From NCBI GenBank assembly GCA_009602735.1, contig WELA01002297.1, forward strand, positions 409,961-473,960: a DNA stretch of 64,000 nucleotides, read 5' to 3'. The notes beneath the pieces were generated by a model. The model had not been told where the DNA came from. It did no database searches and was given only the letters and a program-made list of their open reading frames with translations. Numbering within the stretch: position 1 is the first letter of the stretch; every line of letters starts with the position of its first letter. Position numbers and translations under genes: made by a program. This DNA comes from Mesotaenium endlicherianum. Its lineage: Eukaryota > Streptophyta > Zygnematophyceae > Zygnematales > Mesotaeniaceae. Shown in pieces: positions 22,701-35,200 of this stretch.

Positions 22701-22854
22701 TCCATATAATGTATATCATTCACACAAAGTGCAACATTGCATGAAGTCATAATGCACCAAATATTAACTTCAAATGTATTCATTTTCTCAACTTCCATTC
22801 TCTTTAATATGTACAAGCTACCTTTAGAACATACAAGTTAGCTGAACGACACAT

Positions 22855-25249
22855 CTAGTAACTAGTCGCTCTTGGCCTTCTTCTTCCTAGAGCTGAAACA
22901 CTAGGTCGCTCCTCCACCTCCTCTTCCTCTACCTCCTCTTGCTCTACCTTCATCTCCTCTTCCTCACTCAACGAGGCATGCATGGCAAGATTGAGACCCT
23001 CCTCTTCGGGTGTTTCTAAGAACTCTGCTTCTTCAACCCATGGAGTGACGCCGACACTTGGTCCAAGAAAGTCCAAACTCTTCTCCTGAAGTCTCAACAT
23101 AGAATGCACGTACACCAACTTCTTTGCTCTAGTAGGGAGCAGCCTATTGCGAAGTGGACTATGAACAAACCCGTACTCAGACCAATTTCTCTCACATGCA
23201 GCTGCTGAACCAGATTGCGACAATATTCTCATAGCAAGAAGTTGAAGATTAGGACAACGACTGCCGTATGTTTCCCACCACTTGTGAGTAGGCATCATGG
23301 TCTTATTAGCCTTGCAAACATCATCGTCAAAAATGTCACCGCTCTGCCGGTAGAGGGCCAACTCTCAATTCACCAACGCTCGGTCAAGCACACTTCCTCC
23401 GACAAGGGTATTTCGCACGTCGAACCAATCGATTAGTAGACACTTCTCAACTGCCCAAGACTCATGGTCTTGGAACTCGGGGTCCAGATAGTAGCCTGTA
23501 GCCAAACAAAGTCAAGAAGCAAACTCAATATATGACAACACAATGCACTTCACAAGAAAGAGAGCAATAACAATAGCAAGCACAATAATAAGAACAATGA
23601 CCAACACACAGTAACAAGCATGCAAGAGAACAACAGCTGCCGAGCAAGAAAGGTGAGCAACGTCAAAGTCGACTTTTACCCGCAGAATGTAGGGGGCTGT
23701 GAAGCTGGTCCCAGCGAGCCTTCACGTCCTTCTTAACTTGGGTTCTTTGTGCCGGTTTGAGTCCTTCAACCTCAAGCACATGCTCTTTAATGGCACTCAT
23801 GCGAGCCCAGATCTTCCCAAGAGAAGGTTGTGGACAGTTGACTAGTCGAACGAGAACTACAATTGGCTCACACATGCTTATCCATACCTTCACTCGCTCC
23901 CTAAGTTCATCGTCACGAACTAGGTCTCTAATGTTTGTAGCCTTGCCTAAACAATCGTTCATGGCCGCCCACTCAAGCCACCTACTGTCAGAGACCATAG
24001 CTTGTAAGGTATCCCTCACAACGATGAGTCTTTGCAAGCAAAGGAAGTTACTCGCAAACCTTGTGGGTCCTGGCTTCAACAACTCTAGTTTATTTTTTAG
24101 CCTTGCCCCATGCTCGCGGTAAAGAGCGTGAGGCATGTGGTGGTTTGCAACAAACTGGACCAAGTGCTTGAAGCTATGGATTATGCCCTCTAGCTCTTTT
24201 ATCTTTCCTAGGTCTTTCAACAGTAGGTCCAAAATATGAGCAGCACAAGGCGTCCAATATATGTGCGGGTGCTTCTCGCAAACCACATTACAACCAATTA
24301 CAATGTTAGCTGCAGAGTCTGTGCAAAGCTGTACGACATGATCAGCCCCTACCTTCTCCACGGCCTCAAGCAGGTGATTACCAATGTAATCACCTGTCTT
24401 CCTAGCACCCTCAGTATTGATAGCATCCATGAACATCTCAGTGCCTCCCACAACCATAAGCACGTTAAGAAGAGGATGCCCGCATGGATTGGTCCACCCA
24501 TCTGCTACAATGCTACAACCCGTCAATGGTAGTCCTTTTTTCTGTTTCTCCTCCCAAGCTTCTATCTTCAAGACCTCTTTATCTAGTAGGGTACTTCCGA
24601 GAGGCTTATCCTTCATAGGGACATACACTAAACCAGTTTCCTGAGTGTACTTACTGACAGCAACCAACATGTCCCTAAAGAACTCACTGCGAGCAACATT
24701 GAATGATGAACCAGTACCATAGAAGAAGCGAGCGACAATCTCATGGACATTCTTAGCATTCATCTTTTGGAACATGTCACTTAGAGAGGTCTGCCCTGTC
24801 TCCCTGCCTAAGGAAAGGGACCCCCCAACACTTGCACATGCTGAGCCACTAGCACCAGTACCCCATTCATGCACACGCTTTCGTGCAGCTTGTATGGTAC
24901 TCTTCCTACGTCGCGTTCCTAATAGAGAACTAGCCATACCCTTGCTACGGCTAATCATGAGATCTAGAACTTCATCGGGAACCTCCTCACACTGACTAAC
25001 ATCCTTACAGCCTCCCGTGAAATGGCCACGAATCCGCGTGACTCCACCGGTAAACTCCCTGGGACAGTAGTTGCACTTCACCTTTGGAGATGAACTCTTG
25101 GACTTGGCTTCCACAACGATGGTCACATGGCCCCACTCTGGACCAGACCTTGCAGCAACTGCTCTAGGGGGCAAACGAGCGGTCAAAGCTCCAGTGAATA
25201 CCCTCATTCCAGAAAGCGTTGCTCCGGACGAAGTGGATGGTAGAGACAT
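22855..25249 (-). CDS. hAT transposase (copy C), one premature stop
   Basis: This is the transposase of copy C, which would bind the element ends and catalyse cut-and-paste movement in the nucleus. The ATG at 25,249 lies just downstream of a 3' splice site (TTATTGCAG), implying a leader intron. Coding exon 1 is 25,249-23,680 (donor GTAAAAG), exon 2 is 23,495-22,855, and the phases agree. In order it has a BED-like zinc finger (CNYCPREFTGGVTRIRGH), a DUF659 core with catalytic-type Asp motifs (GCSIVADGWTN, LCTDSAANIVIG) and CAAHILDLLLKDLGKI, then the hAT dimerisation domain (ACERNWSEYGFVHS, LPTRAKKLVYVHSMLR) and a Glu-rich tail. Total is about 735 codons, usual for plant hAT. A single in-frame TGA (23,365-23,367) in exon 2 replaces the Gln codon found in copy B. 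Confidence 0.88.
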
Positions 25250-25359
25250 GATACGCGTGAAACCTGCAATAACGGAGAACAGCAACCAGTAAGAGACAAA
25301 AGAATATGCAAGTCAAACAAGCAAAAGAGAAACAATAGGCAAGCAAGAGAGCAGGAAGC

Positions 25360-27960
25360 CCCAACAAAAGCAAGCAAGGGGCTGGCAGCCCGCCCCCACT
25401 AAAACCCTAAATAGCAACCAAAGGCAAGCTAGCCCGCCCCGATTAAAACCCTAAGACAGCAAGCAAGGGACTGGCAGCCAGCCCTGACAAAAGCAAGCAA
25501 GGGGCTGACAACCAGCCCTGACAAGACTGAAAAGCAAGTTCGGGACTAACAGCCAGCCCCGACAAAACTATGCAAGGCGCTGGAAGCCCGCCCTCACTAA
25601 AATTCTAAACAGCAAGCAAAGGCAAGCCAGCCCGCCCGGACTAAAATCCTAAGAGAGCAAGCAAGGGGCTGACAACCAGCCTCGACAAAACTCAAAAGCA
25701 AGCTCGGTGCTAACAGCCAGCCCCGACAAAACTAAGCAAGGCGCTGACAGCCCGCCCCCACTAAAACCCTAAACAGCAAGCAAAGGCAAACCAGCCCGCC
25801 CCGACTATAACCCTAAGACAGCAGGCAAGGGATTGGCAGCCAGCCCTGACAAAAGCAAGCAAGGGACTGACAACCAGCCCCGACAAGACTCAACAGCAAG
25901 CTTGGGGCTAACAGCCAAACCCACAAAACCAAGCAAGGGGCTAGCAGCTCGCCCTGACAAGAGCATGCAAGGGGCTGCTGCAGCAAAGCAGCAGCCAGCC
26001 CGCCCCGTCCAAAGCATGCAAGGGGCGGCTGCAGCACAAAAGACAAACTACCCCGACCAAAGCAAGAGAAAATACGCAGGGGAGGGAGACGCAGGGGAGG
26101 GGGGGGGGGCCAGAATCACTTGTTCGAGATTGGCTGCGTGTGGATTGGCGCAAGGCCTGCCGACTTGCTCGTTTTGAACTTGGGCTGCTTCACACATAAG
26201 AGAAGGGACAATGTGGACACATGTAAGATAGACAACAGTACACTAGCAAGGGCACGGTGCTGCAGCCAGACAGCCCCAACCAAAACAAGCAAGGGGCAAC
26301 CGTAGCACTGCAGCAGCCAGACAGCATGCCAGACAGCCCCACTTAAAAAAGCAAGGGGCGAGCGGACGCCACTACCAGTAAGAACAGGGCAAAGAGGGAG
26401 AAGGGAGAAAGAGAAGGGCATGGCACTTGATGCGCGTGTCGGAAGACGTGTGTGCACCAATGAGGGGTGAGTCTGGTAGCTTCTTTTTCACGCCTTCCTC
26501 ACTAACACAAGACACACAGAAGGGCATAGAGCCGTCAAAACAGCAGCAGCAACCCCAATCAAGCAAGAAAGGGGCAAGCTGCTGCAGCACCACAGCAGCC
26601 AGACAGCATGCACCAGACAGCATGCAAAGGGCGGCTGTTGCACAGCAGCAGCCAGACAGCAGGGCGGCAACCAGCCCCACCAACAGCGAATAAGGGGCTG
26701 GCAGCCAATCCTAACACAAGCAAGCAAGGGGCTGGCAGCCAGCCCCCACAGAAGAAAGCAAGGGGCTGGCAACCAGCCCCGACCACAGCAAACAAGGGGC
26801 CAAGAGAGAACGGGAAAGAGGAAGGCGGATTAAGGTACCTGTCTACATGTCAATGTTGCTCACGCGTCAATGGGCACACGTGGGGTAGGCACAAAGGGGG
26901 TCTACTCGCTCCTTATTGTCTTGCCCTGCTTCATAAAAGACAAAAAAGGAAAAGTTGTAAAAAGATGCAACAGACAGCTAGCCCTAATCTACAGGACACA
27001 AACATGCAAGCACAAGGGAGAAAGCCCACAATCAGTAGAACAACGAGTGTGCAATGGGTGCACAAAAACAGCAGCCGAGTTAGAACAGGAAGGAAGCAAG
27101 AATGAACAACACAGGCACAGCAGGTTGCAGATAGAGCTGGTGCAAATGTGGACTAAAATCTCAAATTGTAAGCAAGGGGATGCCAGCCAGCCCCGTGAAA
27201 ATCGAGCAAAGGGCTGGCAGCCCATCCCCACTAAAACCCTGAAACAGCAAGCAAGGGGTTGGCTGCCAGCCTCGACAGAAGCAAGCAAAGGGGCACAACA
27301 GCAGCCAGCCCTAATAAAAACCTTGACTTAACAAGCAAAAGGCTAGCAACCCACCCCGACTTAAACCCATTGCAAGCAAGGGGCTAGCAGCCAGTCCCGA
27401 CAAAAGCAAGCAAGGGGCACAACAACAGCCAGCCCCGACAATAATCCTAAACCAGCAACAGGGGCTGGCAGCCAGCACCCCAAAAAGCAAGCAAGGGGCT
27501 GGCAGCCAGCCCCGACACAAGGAAGCAAGGGGCTGGCAACCAACCCCGACACAGGAAAGCAAAGGACTGGCAGCCAGCCCCGACACAAGAAAGCAAGGGG
27601 CTGGTTGCCAGCCCTAACAAAAGCACGCAAGGGGCGGGCAGCCAGCCCCCTTAAGAGCAAGCAAGGGGCTGGTTGCCAGCCCCCCAAAAGCAAGCAAGGG
27701 GCTGGCAGCCAGCCCCAACACAAGCAATGAAGGGGCTGGTTGCCAGCCCCGACACAATGAAGCAAGGGGCTGGCAGCCAGCCTCGACACAGGCAAGCAAG
27801 GGGCTGGCTGCCAGCCCCGACACAGGCAAGCAAGGGGCTGGTTGTCAGCCCCAACAAAAGGACCGAGGGGCTGGCAGCCAGGCCCCCTAAGAGCAAGCAA
27901 GGGGCTGGCAGCCAGCCCCAACAATAGCAAGCAAGGGGCTGGTCGCAAAGAGAGCAAAAG
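25360..27960. repeat. Hairpin minisatellite array of hAT C
   Basis: Dozens of tandem units of about 34 bp share the core GGGGCTGGCAGCCAGCCCC followed by CGACAYAAGCAAG-type spacer. The cleanest block is 27,440-27,960, with about 14 units. Each core is a self-complementary hairpin. The block at 25,370-25,930 is more diverged, and 26,000-27,160 is mixed with other purine-rich sequence. It lies upstream of the transposase, probably within promoter or leader-intron sequence. The many Pro/Ala/Gly/Cys-rich open frames here are by-products of the repeat. Confidence 0.88.
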
Positions 27961-28232
27961 GGGATGGACGCACCTGAGAGATGTTGGTGGTGAGGCGCGT
28001 GAGCGTGAAGACGGCGCCACCTTGTAATACAGAACGGGCTTGAATCACGCCATCCACTCCAGCTTCATCCCGTCCGCTGCTGGCCTGGATGTGTTACAGC
28101 CTGAGGGGAGAGAGCAGCCGACAACAAAAGGGCAGCTTAGATCAACCTGTGGAAAAAGCAAATGCAGCTTGTGGAGGCAAGGAGCAGCTACCGCTTGCAG
28201 ACGAGCTGCGCCTATGCCTATGCCCTCCAAAG

Positions 28233-28323
<91 letters not shown>
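28233..28323. repeat. Poly-C run of 91 bases ending at an N
   Basis: An uninterrupted C homopolymer runs from 28,233 to 28,323, followed by N at 28,324. Its length and the N suggest either a real expanded tract or a sequencing/assembly artefact such as poly-G base calling. It generates poly-Pro and poly-Gly frames that are not genes. Confidence 0.8.
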
Positions 28324-28819
28324 NGCAAGAACATACCTGAATGTTGAAGTTCAATGGCAAGGCAGGGAGAACAATCGCTGTCGTAGCCTTATAACTTCTT
28401 CTAAACCCTTGTACATGCTGAAATAAGAAATAAAATAATAGCAGAACCGTTAGGCTTGCCTAGTAGCAATCACACATGCTAGATATGTCCCCAAACACAA
28501 TCTTTACATAATGTGGATTTGCTAAATACGAACCTAGCAGGCCATTGAAGAAGAACAGGTCTCTTGAGGAATCTGAAGAAAGGAGGGACAGAGAGATATG
28601 GGGGAACTTCTCCACCTTAAAAAATAGTCGTCGATACCAGGTGCAACCAGCCACAGCCTCGTGTGAGGTTCCTTGAATACACGCGAAGGGACAATGTGAG
28701 ACATAGTAAGCACAATGTACAGGATCAACAACAGAGAGAGGACGTGAATGAATAACATGTAGCAACTGGTATCATACAAAATGCAAGGTTTCATGGAAGA
28801 AACCTTATTATAGTGTACA

Positions 28820-29305
28820 AAGAGGAATGCAAGGCAGCAAGGTCCTAAATGCGAAAGTAAGAAAACTTACGATAAATAGCAGGTGCAAAATGCAAAGAAA
28901 GGCGCTAGAAGTCTCTTAAGTAAGCTCCACGAAATTGGCCAAAAGGATTGTAGCTTGTAAGATGTGCAGCAACTCAAGCAGATGCACGTTCAAGAGTTAG
29001 AGGCCAAAATTGAAATGGCTGGTGGCCAAAATATTGGTGAAAAGGCTAGTGACTTTTTTTTAGTTCCCGCCGTTGCTCCACAAACCTGTCAAGATGCACT
29101 TGGTAGTTTGAATCCCGTCGATCGACAATGTATGCAAAGTCACGAGTGAAACAGAGCGTGCGGTGGCGGACGTGAAGGTGTCAAAACGATGCTGGGCGGC
29201 ACGCACGAATAAAAAGTTAATCGTACACTTAGTACGAGCGTACCGATGCAGTACGCTTATTTAAGCGTACGAAGGTTGGCCAGTACGGCGTACGGCGTAA
29301 CCCTG
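28820..29305 (-). repeat. hAT C 5' terminal region and terminus
   Basis: This nearly duplicates copy E (about 2006-2491) and resembles copy D (about 30,241-30,604) more distantly. The last 100 bases carry repeated CGTAC/GCGTAC motifs and end GTACGGCGTACGGCGTAACC plus CTG. The palindrome GTCGATCGAC lies near 29,118. A plus-strand open frame (28,964-29,149) is partly shared with E but is not convincing as a gene. Confidence 0.75.
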
Positions 29306-30604
29306 CAAATAACCCTCTGGCAGCAGGTGGTCATCAAGACCACATGTGAATAAATAGCCGCAAAAGAAAGGGCAGGTATGGGCAACCAAATGCAGCTAAG
29401 AAATAACACAAGCATGCATGGGTGGAAGGCAATGAACAAAAAACAAAGAGCCGCCTTCCAAAGATAGAGGAGAGAAGGGGAGGAGGGGAGGAAGGGAGGG
29501 ACATCAAACCTGATGCACTTGTGAGGAGACAGACACGTTGATAAGGCTCAGCGTGCCTGACACAGACACAAAGACAAGGAGGCAAAAACAGGGACGCAGC
29601 TATAACATGAGCAGGAGGTAGCAGAGCAGGTAGCAAAGCGGACAAGAGAAAAACGTAGAAACACAGCATACAAATTGGGCCCAGGGCACAACAAAACACA
29701 ACACAACCTTAAGTCCTTGTTGCCTATGCCTCTAGGGCCTCCCTTCTAGCATTTTCCACAAGTCTAGGTTTCATGCTACCATCTAGATCTGACCTTGTCA
29801 AATCCGCAAATAGGCCCAGTGGCGGTATGAATGTCCGGCCACTTTCTTCTGTCGACGTCCCTGAAAGTACGTCAAGTAAAAATGTTGAATAGAATGTAAG
29901 CAAAAGAGTAAACGGGCGAGGATGAACTTGAGTGACATTTGAGAATCTGCTAGAGCAACCACTACAATACAAATCTGAAATACTAAGCAGCATACAGAAG
30001 CAAGATAGAGCAGGTCATTGAGGCCATCTCAGTCGAGAATGTACATTACACATAAAAAAGCAAGCACATTAGAATCACAAAGTGAAGACAACATGGTGAC
30101 GCCTGCTACAGCAAGCAAGTGCATAGAGCAACAAAGTGATGGAGGTGAACGAAAGGCGAAAAATGCAACTTACAAGCTGAATGGTGCTGCAGAATGAACT
30201 GTAATGGGCAACTAAAGTGTTATGTAGGTAGCCCTCAGGCTTGACCTCAGAGGAATTGTGGCAGTGTACTTTGCAGCTAGTGAGGAAGATCCATGAGCAA
30301 AGTTTGCAGTTTCAAAACAATATCGGTGAACACCTTTTGGTAAAAGTTTGCAAAATTTGGAATTCCCGCCGTTGCTGCAGCAACCTGACATTATCGTACT
30401 TTCATCTCATTATCCCGTCGATCGACGCTATATTGAAACTCACACGTGAACTTTACCATACAATCTCGGACGTGAAGGCGTCAACGCGTTACTGGGCGGC
30501 GCGCACGAATAAAGAAATTTCGTACGCTTAGTACGTGCGTACTGACTCAGTACGCTAATTTAAGCGTACAAGAGTCGACCTGTACGGCGTACGGCGTAAC
30601 CCAG
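29306..30604 (-). mobile_element. hAT copy D, right piece with 5' terminus
   Basis: This continues copy D on the other side of copy C, starting with the target duplication CAAATAAC. The end at 30,604 (GCGTACGGCGTAACCCAG) has one substitution from the family terminus and is preceded by the same CCCGCCGTTGCT, CCCGTCGATCGAC and GCGCACGAATAA landmarks as C and E. No coding sequence is left. It is older than copy C, which sits inside it. Confidence 0.65.
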
Positions 30605-30926
30605 CTACACAATCCACACTAACTCCTCCCGGAGTTTCTAGAATTTCCACGATCACTTTGGAACTTTACGTAATCCTATGTAGTTTCCAAAATCCTCATG
30701 ATTCAATGTTCCACTTTCTGGACTCCAACCGAAATTTTTGTCACTGGACCTATCTTTGTCACTAAATTGAATCTGTGACGATAAAAACTCACTAAAAACT
30801 TCCGAAATTCATAACCTTCTCAATACTTGCCCAAATGACTTGAAATAAAGGCCAAAGTTCTTCTTGCATCACACTCTATGCATATAAAATGCTAGAAAGT
30901 CACAAAATACACTTTCATAACCTTAC
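30605..30926. other. Unassigned spacer
   Basis: AT-rich sequence with no open frame or recognised repeat. The first 8 bases, CTACACAA, are the presumed target side of hAT D. Confidence 0.4.
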
Positions 30927-31426
30927 AGTGATGGCAGCGCCACTTACTGCTCTGACAAGGAAAGATAAGATGTTCATCTGAAATGAGAATACGCAGCATG
31001 CGTTTGAGCGCATTAAGTATGCACTCACAAATGCGTCAATCCTTTTATTGGTCGATCCCAACTTGCCTTACGAGGTAGTCTCCAATGCGTCCGATTATGG
31101 AATAGGGGCTGTGCTGTTGTAGGTAGGCAGACTTATATGTTTCGAAAGCTGACACCTACCGAACAAAATTTCTCAACGACTGAGAGCAAGAGTTCTGGGC
31201 AGTTATATACGCTTTGAAAATTTGGCGATGTTATTCGGAAGGCTATAAGGGTTTGACAGTGGTTACGGACCACTGCCCAAATACCCTCTTCCAAATCTAG
31301 CCAACGCTATCGAGGCGGCAGACGAGATGGTTTGAGTTCTTGCAACGATTCCACTTTAACTGGGCGTATCGCCCTGGTCGCAACAGTGTTGCGGACCCTC
31401 TAAGTCAAATTCCCCATCACCACTTG
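30927..31426 (+). mobile_element. Gypsy-3, left piece (RNase H)
   Basis: This is a fossil Ty3/Gypsy fragment encoding the end of reverse transcriptase and RNase H, with recognisable ALTNASILLLVDPNLPYEVV and SNASDYGIGAVLL, then SRRQTRWFEFLQRFHF-like sequence. It is 5'-truncated and broken, with several breaks in this piece. It stops at the Gypsy-1b insertion point, marked by ACTTG. Confidence 0.75.
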
Positions 31427-32170
31427 TGTAAGGACATAGGTTTATAAAGAGCATTTTTGAGTTTCATGAAAGTATGTTTTGATTGTATAGTAGGGTAGAG
31501 TGCATTTTTGTGGTCATTTTGATATAAAGTTCATTGAATTTGGTCAAGTATTGAGAGAGTTATGGATTACTGAAGTTTAATTAGTTTTGAGGTCGGTTGA
31601 CGACTGTCCTTAATTCGCGGTGAGCGCGACCGTCGGATTGACCGATAGCGTCGAGCGATCTGGCCCGTTAGAATGAACTCGAACCTTCACGTAAGTTCGG
31701 CTGACGCGGAGTGCCGACTAGGTCGATTTACCTAGAAGTTTCGGTTTAGCCTAGCGCATCTAAGATAGAATATTCTAGTAATGTCGATGCATGTATGTGG
31801 ACGTCAATTCGGCCCGACACGTCATATTAGACTGATCTGGCTTACTCACGAATATTTTGGAAGGGACAATTTGACGAACACTTAGGAAAATTCGTAGCTT
31901 CCTCCTAGAGAGGAGCACTTAGGCAGAAAATTATAAATAGGCATAACTTCTTTGTTTCTTATCAGTATTCACTTTTGTAAATTTGTACGGGTTGGTAATG
32001 ACAAGGCCTTTCATCCTAGTTTATTTTTGAGCAGTTTCTTGCTACTCAAAATGTCAAGTAATTTTCCTAAGCTTTGTTATTGATATGCCGCTGCACTCTT
32101 TCATATGATTGCAACTAGTTCATTTCCTCGTGAGTTACTACGCTTCCACTAGGGCACTCTGCCCTTTTCA
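31427..32170 (+). repeat. Gypsy-1b 5' LTR
   Basis: This 744-bp LTR starts TGTAAGGACATAGG and ends CTCTGCCCTTTTCA, with a TATA-like TTATAAATAGG at about 31,930. The primer-binding site follows two bases later. Confidence 0.9.
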
Positions 32171-32207
32171 TCTGGTATCCGAGCAGGGCTAGTTTGCACA
32201 TTATATC

Positions 32208-35200
32208 ATGGAGTCGCAGTCGGTAACTGGAGGAGGCGAACATGTCGAGCATGTTGAGCGCGTAGAGCAGAGGGCACCATCTTTGTTAAGGGAGCAACAA
32301 GAGATGCAGGCGATGTTGAGGCAGATGGCAAAAACAATTGGAGGAGAAGTCTACACACAATTTGAACAAAATATGCGCCAGGAGGTGGAGAGAATGGTGC
32401 GGGTTGTTATGGGAAACGCCGCTTCGACGAGTTCGGCACCTACACCTGTTGTATCACCAATTCATGTTAACCGAGTGGTGCAACCAGTTATTCCAACCGC
32501 ATCAGGAGTGCGTGCGCCTAAGCCTGAAGTTCATACAGGAGAGCGTGGATTGCCGCCTGTTCATCAATGGATTTTTGGAGTGAAGAAATTTATGGAGTAA
32601 TCTGCGCTCACGCCCGACAAGCAAGTCGCCTTTGTCATAACTTTGCTGCAGAAGAGTGCTGGAGCTTGGTACGAACGAGAAGAGCAGCTGTCTGGAGTTC
32701 CTGCTACTGTTGATCAGCTCTTTGAAGGCTTGAAGAGGCAATTTCAACCTATTGCACCCGAGGCTACCGCTCGAGATCTATTGGTGTGCCTTCGTCAATG
32801 AGCAAGCGTTCAAGAGTATGTATTGCGCATCAACGAGCTGGAGCTTTAATGTCCATCCATGCACAAGTCGGAGATGATGGACAAGTTCAAGAGGGGACTC
32901 AAGCGAACTGTGGCCAAGGAAGTGGCGCTCAAGGACCCTACCAGTCTTGGAGAAATGATGGCATTGGCAACAAGGGTCGACGCCGTGGAGTATAGTCAGA
33001 GGCAGTGGGGCTGCCACAACTTTGGAGGATATCGACACTTTGGATCTCAAACGCCAAGCACAAGTGGACAAGGCCCACTACCTATGCAGTACCTTGTGTA
33101 GTACCAGCGCAGGCAGCAGAATCTTAAGCCAAGAGGACCCTGCTATAATTGCGGCAAGCTTGGACATCTGGCTCGAGACTGTTACGTGAAGGCGAAGCAA
33201 CCTCAACAGGAGGACGCCAGTAAGTCGTTCTGGAGTGTCTACTGGCGTGAAGACAAGAACTCACAAGGAGGTTATCTCCAGGAGCCTGCCGAGAAGCGAA
33301 AGACGAGATGTTGACAAGCCTATCATCGTTGAAGGAGTGGTCGACGGCAACAAAGCGAAGTGTATGGTCGACAGTGGCGCAAGTGCAAACTTTGTGCACA
33401 AGAAGCTGGTGAAACAGTGGCGAATCCCTGTACAGAGGCACTATGAGCCTAAGGAGGCAATTTTGGCGAATGGGCAGAGACTCAAGTGTGGTGCACCTAC
33501 GGAAGCTATTCACGTGGAAGTAGCAGGGCACCAATGTACTGAAGTTATGGAGCAGGCAGAGTTAGGTCGCCATGAGATGATATTGGGCCGACCATGGCTA
33601 AGAAATGCCAACCCTCAAGTGCACTGGAGCACAGGACGAGTGAAAGTCCAAGGGCGTGATGGTCGAATGAAGACAGCGAAACAGGTGGAGGTAGATACGA
33701 CCACAAGTAACTGTCTTCTGTTGAGACTGCAAGTTAAGAAGCTATGCAGGGCGAATCGGGTGAATGAGATGTACCTTGTTTCGGTGGCCCTGGCCAGGTC
33801 AACAGATGGAGCAAGCGTAAATCCTAACAGCCTGGGCGAATGTACATCGCCGGAGGAGCAAGTAGTGGTGTCTGATCCCCTTGCTCAGAAGGAGCAGAGC
33901 CCAATTGCTCAAGAGAAGAAGCCAGCTGAGATGCCTGCCCAAATTAAGGCGCTGTTGGAGGAGTTCAAGTGCGTATTTCTTGAGGAGCTACCTGCAGGAT
34001 TACCTCCACAGAAAGCTATGAAGCACAAGATCGAGTTGGAACCAGGGAGCAAGCCACCAGTGAGACCCGCCTATCGTCAATCGTTTGCGGAGTTGGACGA
34101 GTTGATGAAGAAGCAGCTGACAGAGTTGTTGGAGAAGGGATTCATCCGACCCAGCGAGTCTCCATTTGCAGCGCCAGTTCTTATTTGTGAAGAAGAAGGA
34201 TGGGACTATGAAGATGTGCGTCGACTACCGGGCTCTCAACAAGGTCACCATCAAGAACAGGTACCCACTTCCACGAGTGGACGAGTTGATTGACAGGCTT
34301 GTCGGGGCGAAGTATTTCTCAAAGATCGATTTGAGGAGTGGCTATCACCAGGTACGAATTGCGGAANGGAGATGTTCAGAAGACTGCTTTCAGAACTCGC
34401 TATGGTTTGTTCGAGTTCACAGTCATGCCTTTTGGGTTGACTAATGCACCTGCTACATTCATGGGACTCATGAATAGTATCTTCAGACCCTACTTGGACC
34501 AGTTTGTGGTGGTATTTTTGGACGACATCCTAATCTATTTGAAGACCTTGGAAGAGCATGTGGAGCATCTGAGAAAGGTGTTGGAGGTCGTGAGGGATTA
34601 AAAGTTATATGGGAAGATGAGCAAGTGCGACTTCTGTCTCAAGGAAGTCGAGTTTCTTGGACACATAGTGGGAGCTGAAGGAGTCAAGGTGGAACAGAGG
34701 AAGGTGCAAGCAGTCAGAGATCGGCCGGTGCCTGCTGATATTCATCAACTCAGGAGTTTCCTCGGCATGGCAAATTATTATCGACGTTTTATTGAAGGAT
34801 TTGCCAAGGTGTGTGCACCGCTCACGGACATGTTGGAGAAGCAGGAGAAGTGGCTATGGGGTGACAAGGAGCAGCATGCTTTTGAGAAGATTAAGAAGCT
34901 GCTGACACAGGCACCTGTGTTGGCAATTGCAAGTCCAAAGCTTCCTTTCACCATCATCACGGACGCATCAAATTTTGTAGGGGGAGCCATCCTTCTCCAG
35001 GACCAGAGCAAAGGATTGCAGCCTGTGGCATATGAGAGCAGGAAGTTGAGTCCTGCTGAGCAAAAGTATGCAGCACACGAGCGGGAGACGTTGGCTATTA
35101 TTCAGGCTTTTAGGATTTGGCGATGTTATGTGGACGGTCGGAAAGGTGTTCATCAAGACCGACCACAAGAGCTTGGAGAAGTTTATGATGCAACCAACGT

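Larger units (their letters stand above)
21643..29305 (-). mobile_element. hAT copy C, near-complete 7.66-kb transposon
   Basis: This is the best-preserved member of the family. Its ends are CAGGGTTATGCCGTACGC (21,643-21,660) and the complement of CAGGGTTACGCCGTACGC (29,288-29,305): an 18-bp terminal inverted repeat with one mismatch. Flanking 8-bp duplications CAATTAAC and CAAATAAC (one mismatch) are diagnostic of hAT insertion. Read on the minus strand it has a 5' terminus rich in GCGTAC motifs, about 4 kb of GC-rich minisatellite-bearing leader, a two-exon transposase, 1.2 kb of 3' sequence with tRNA-like modules, and the 3' terminus. The transposase has one premature stop, so the copy is probably just inactive. 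It inserted into copy D of its own family. Confidence 0.9.

Noticed and set aside
25800-28350. Many long open frames on both strands, including Pro-, Gly-, Cys- and Ala-rich proteins of up to about 220 residues
   Set aside because: They are by-products of the 34-bp hairpin repeat and the poly-C run; all frames are open and composition is purely repeat-driven.
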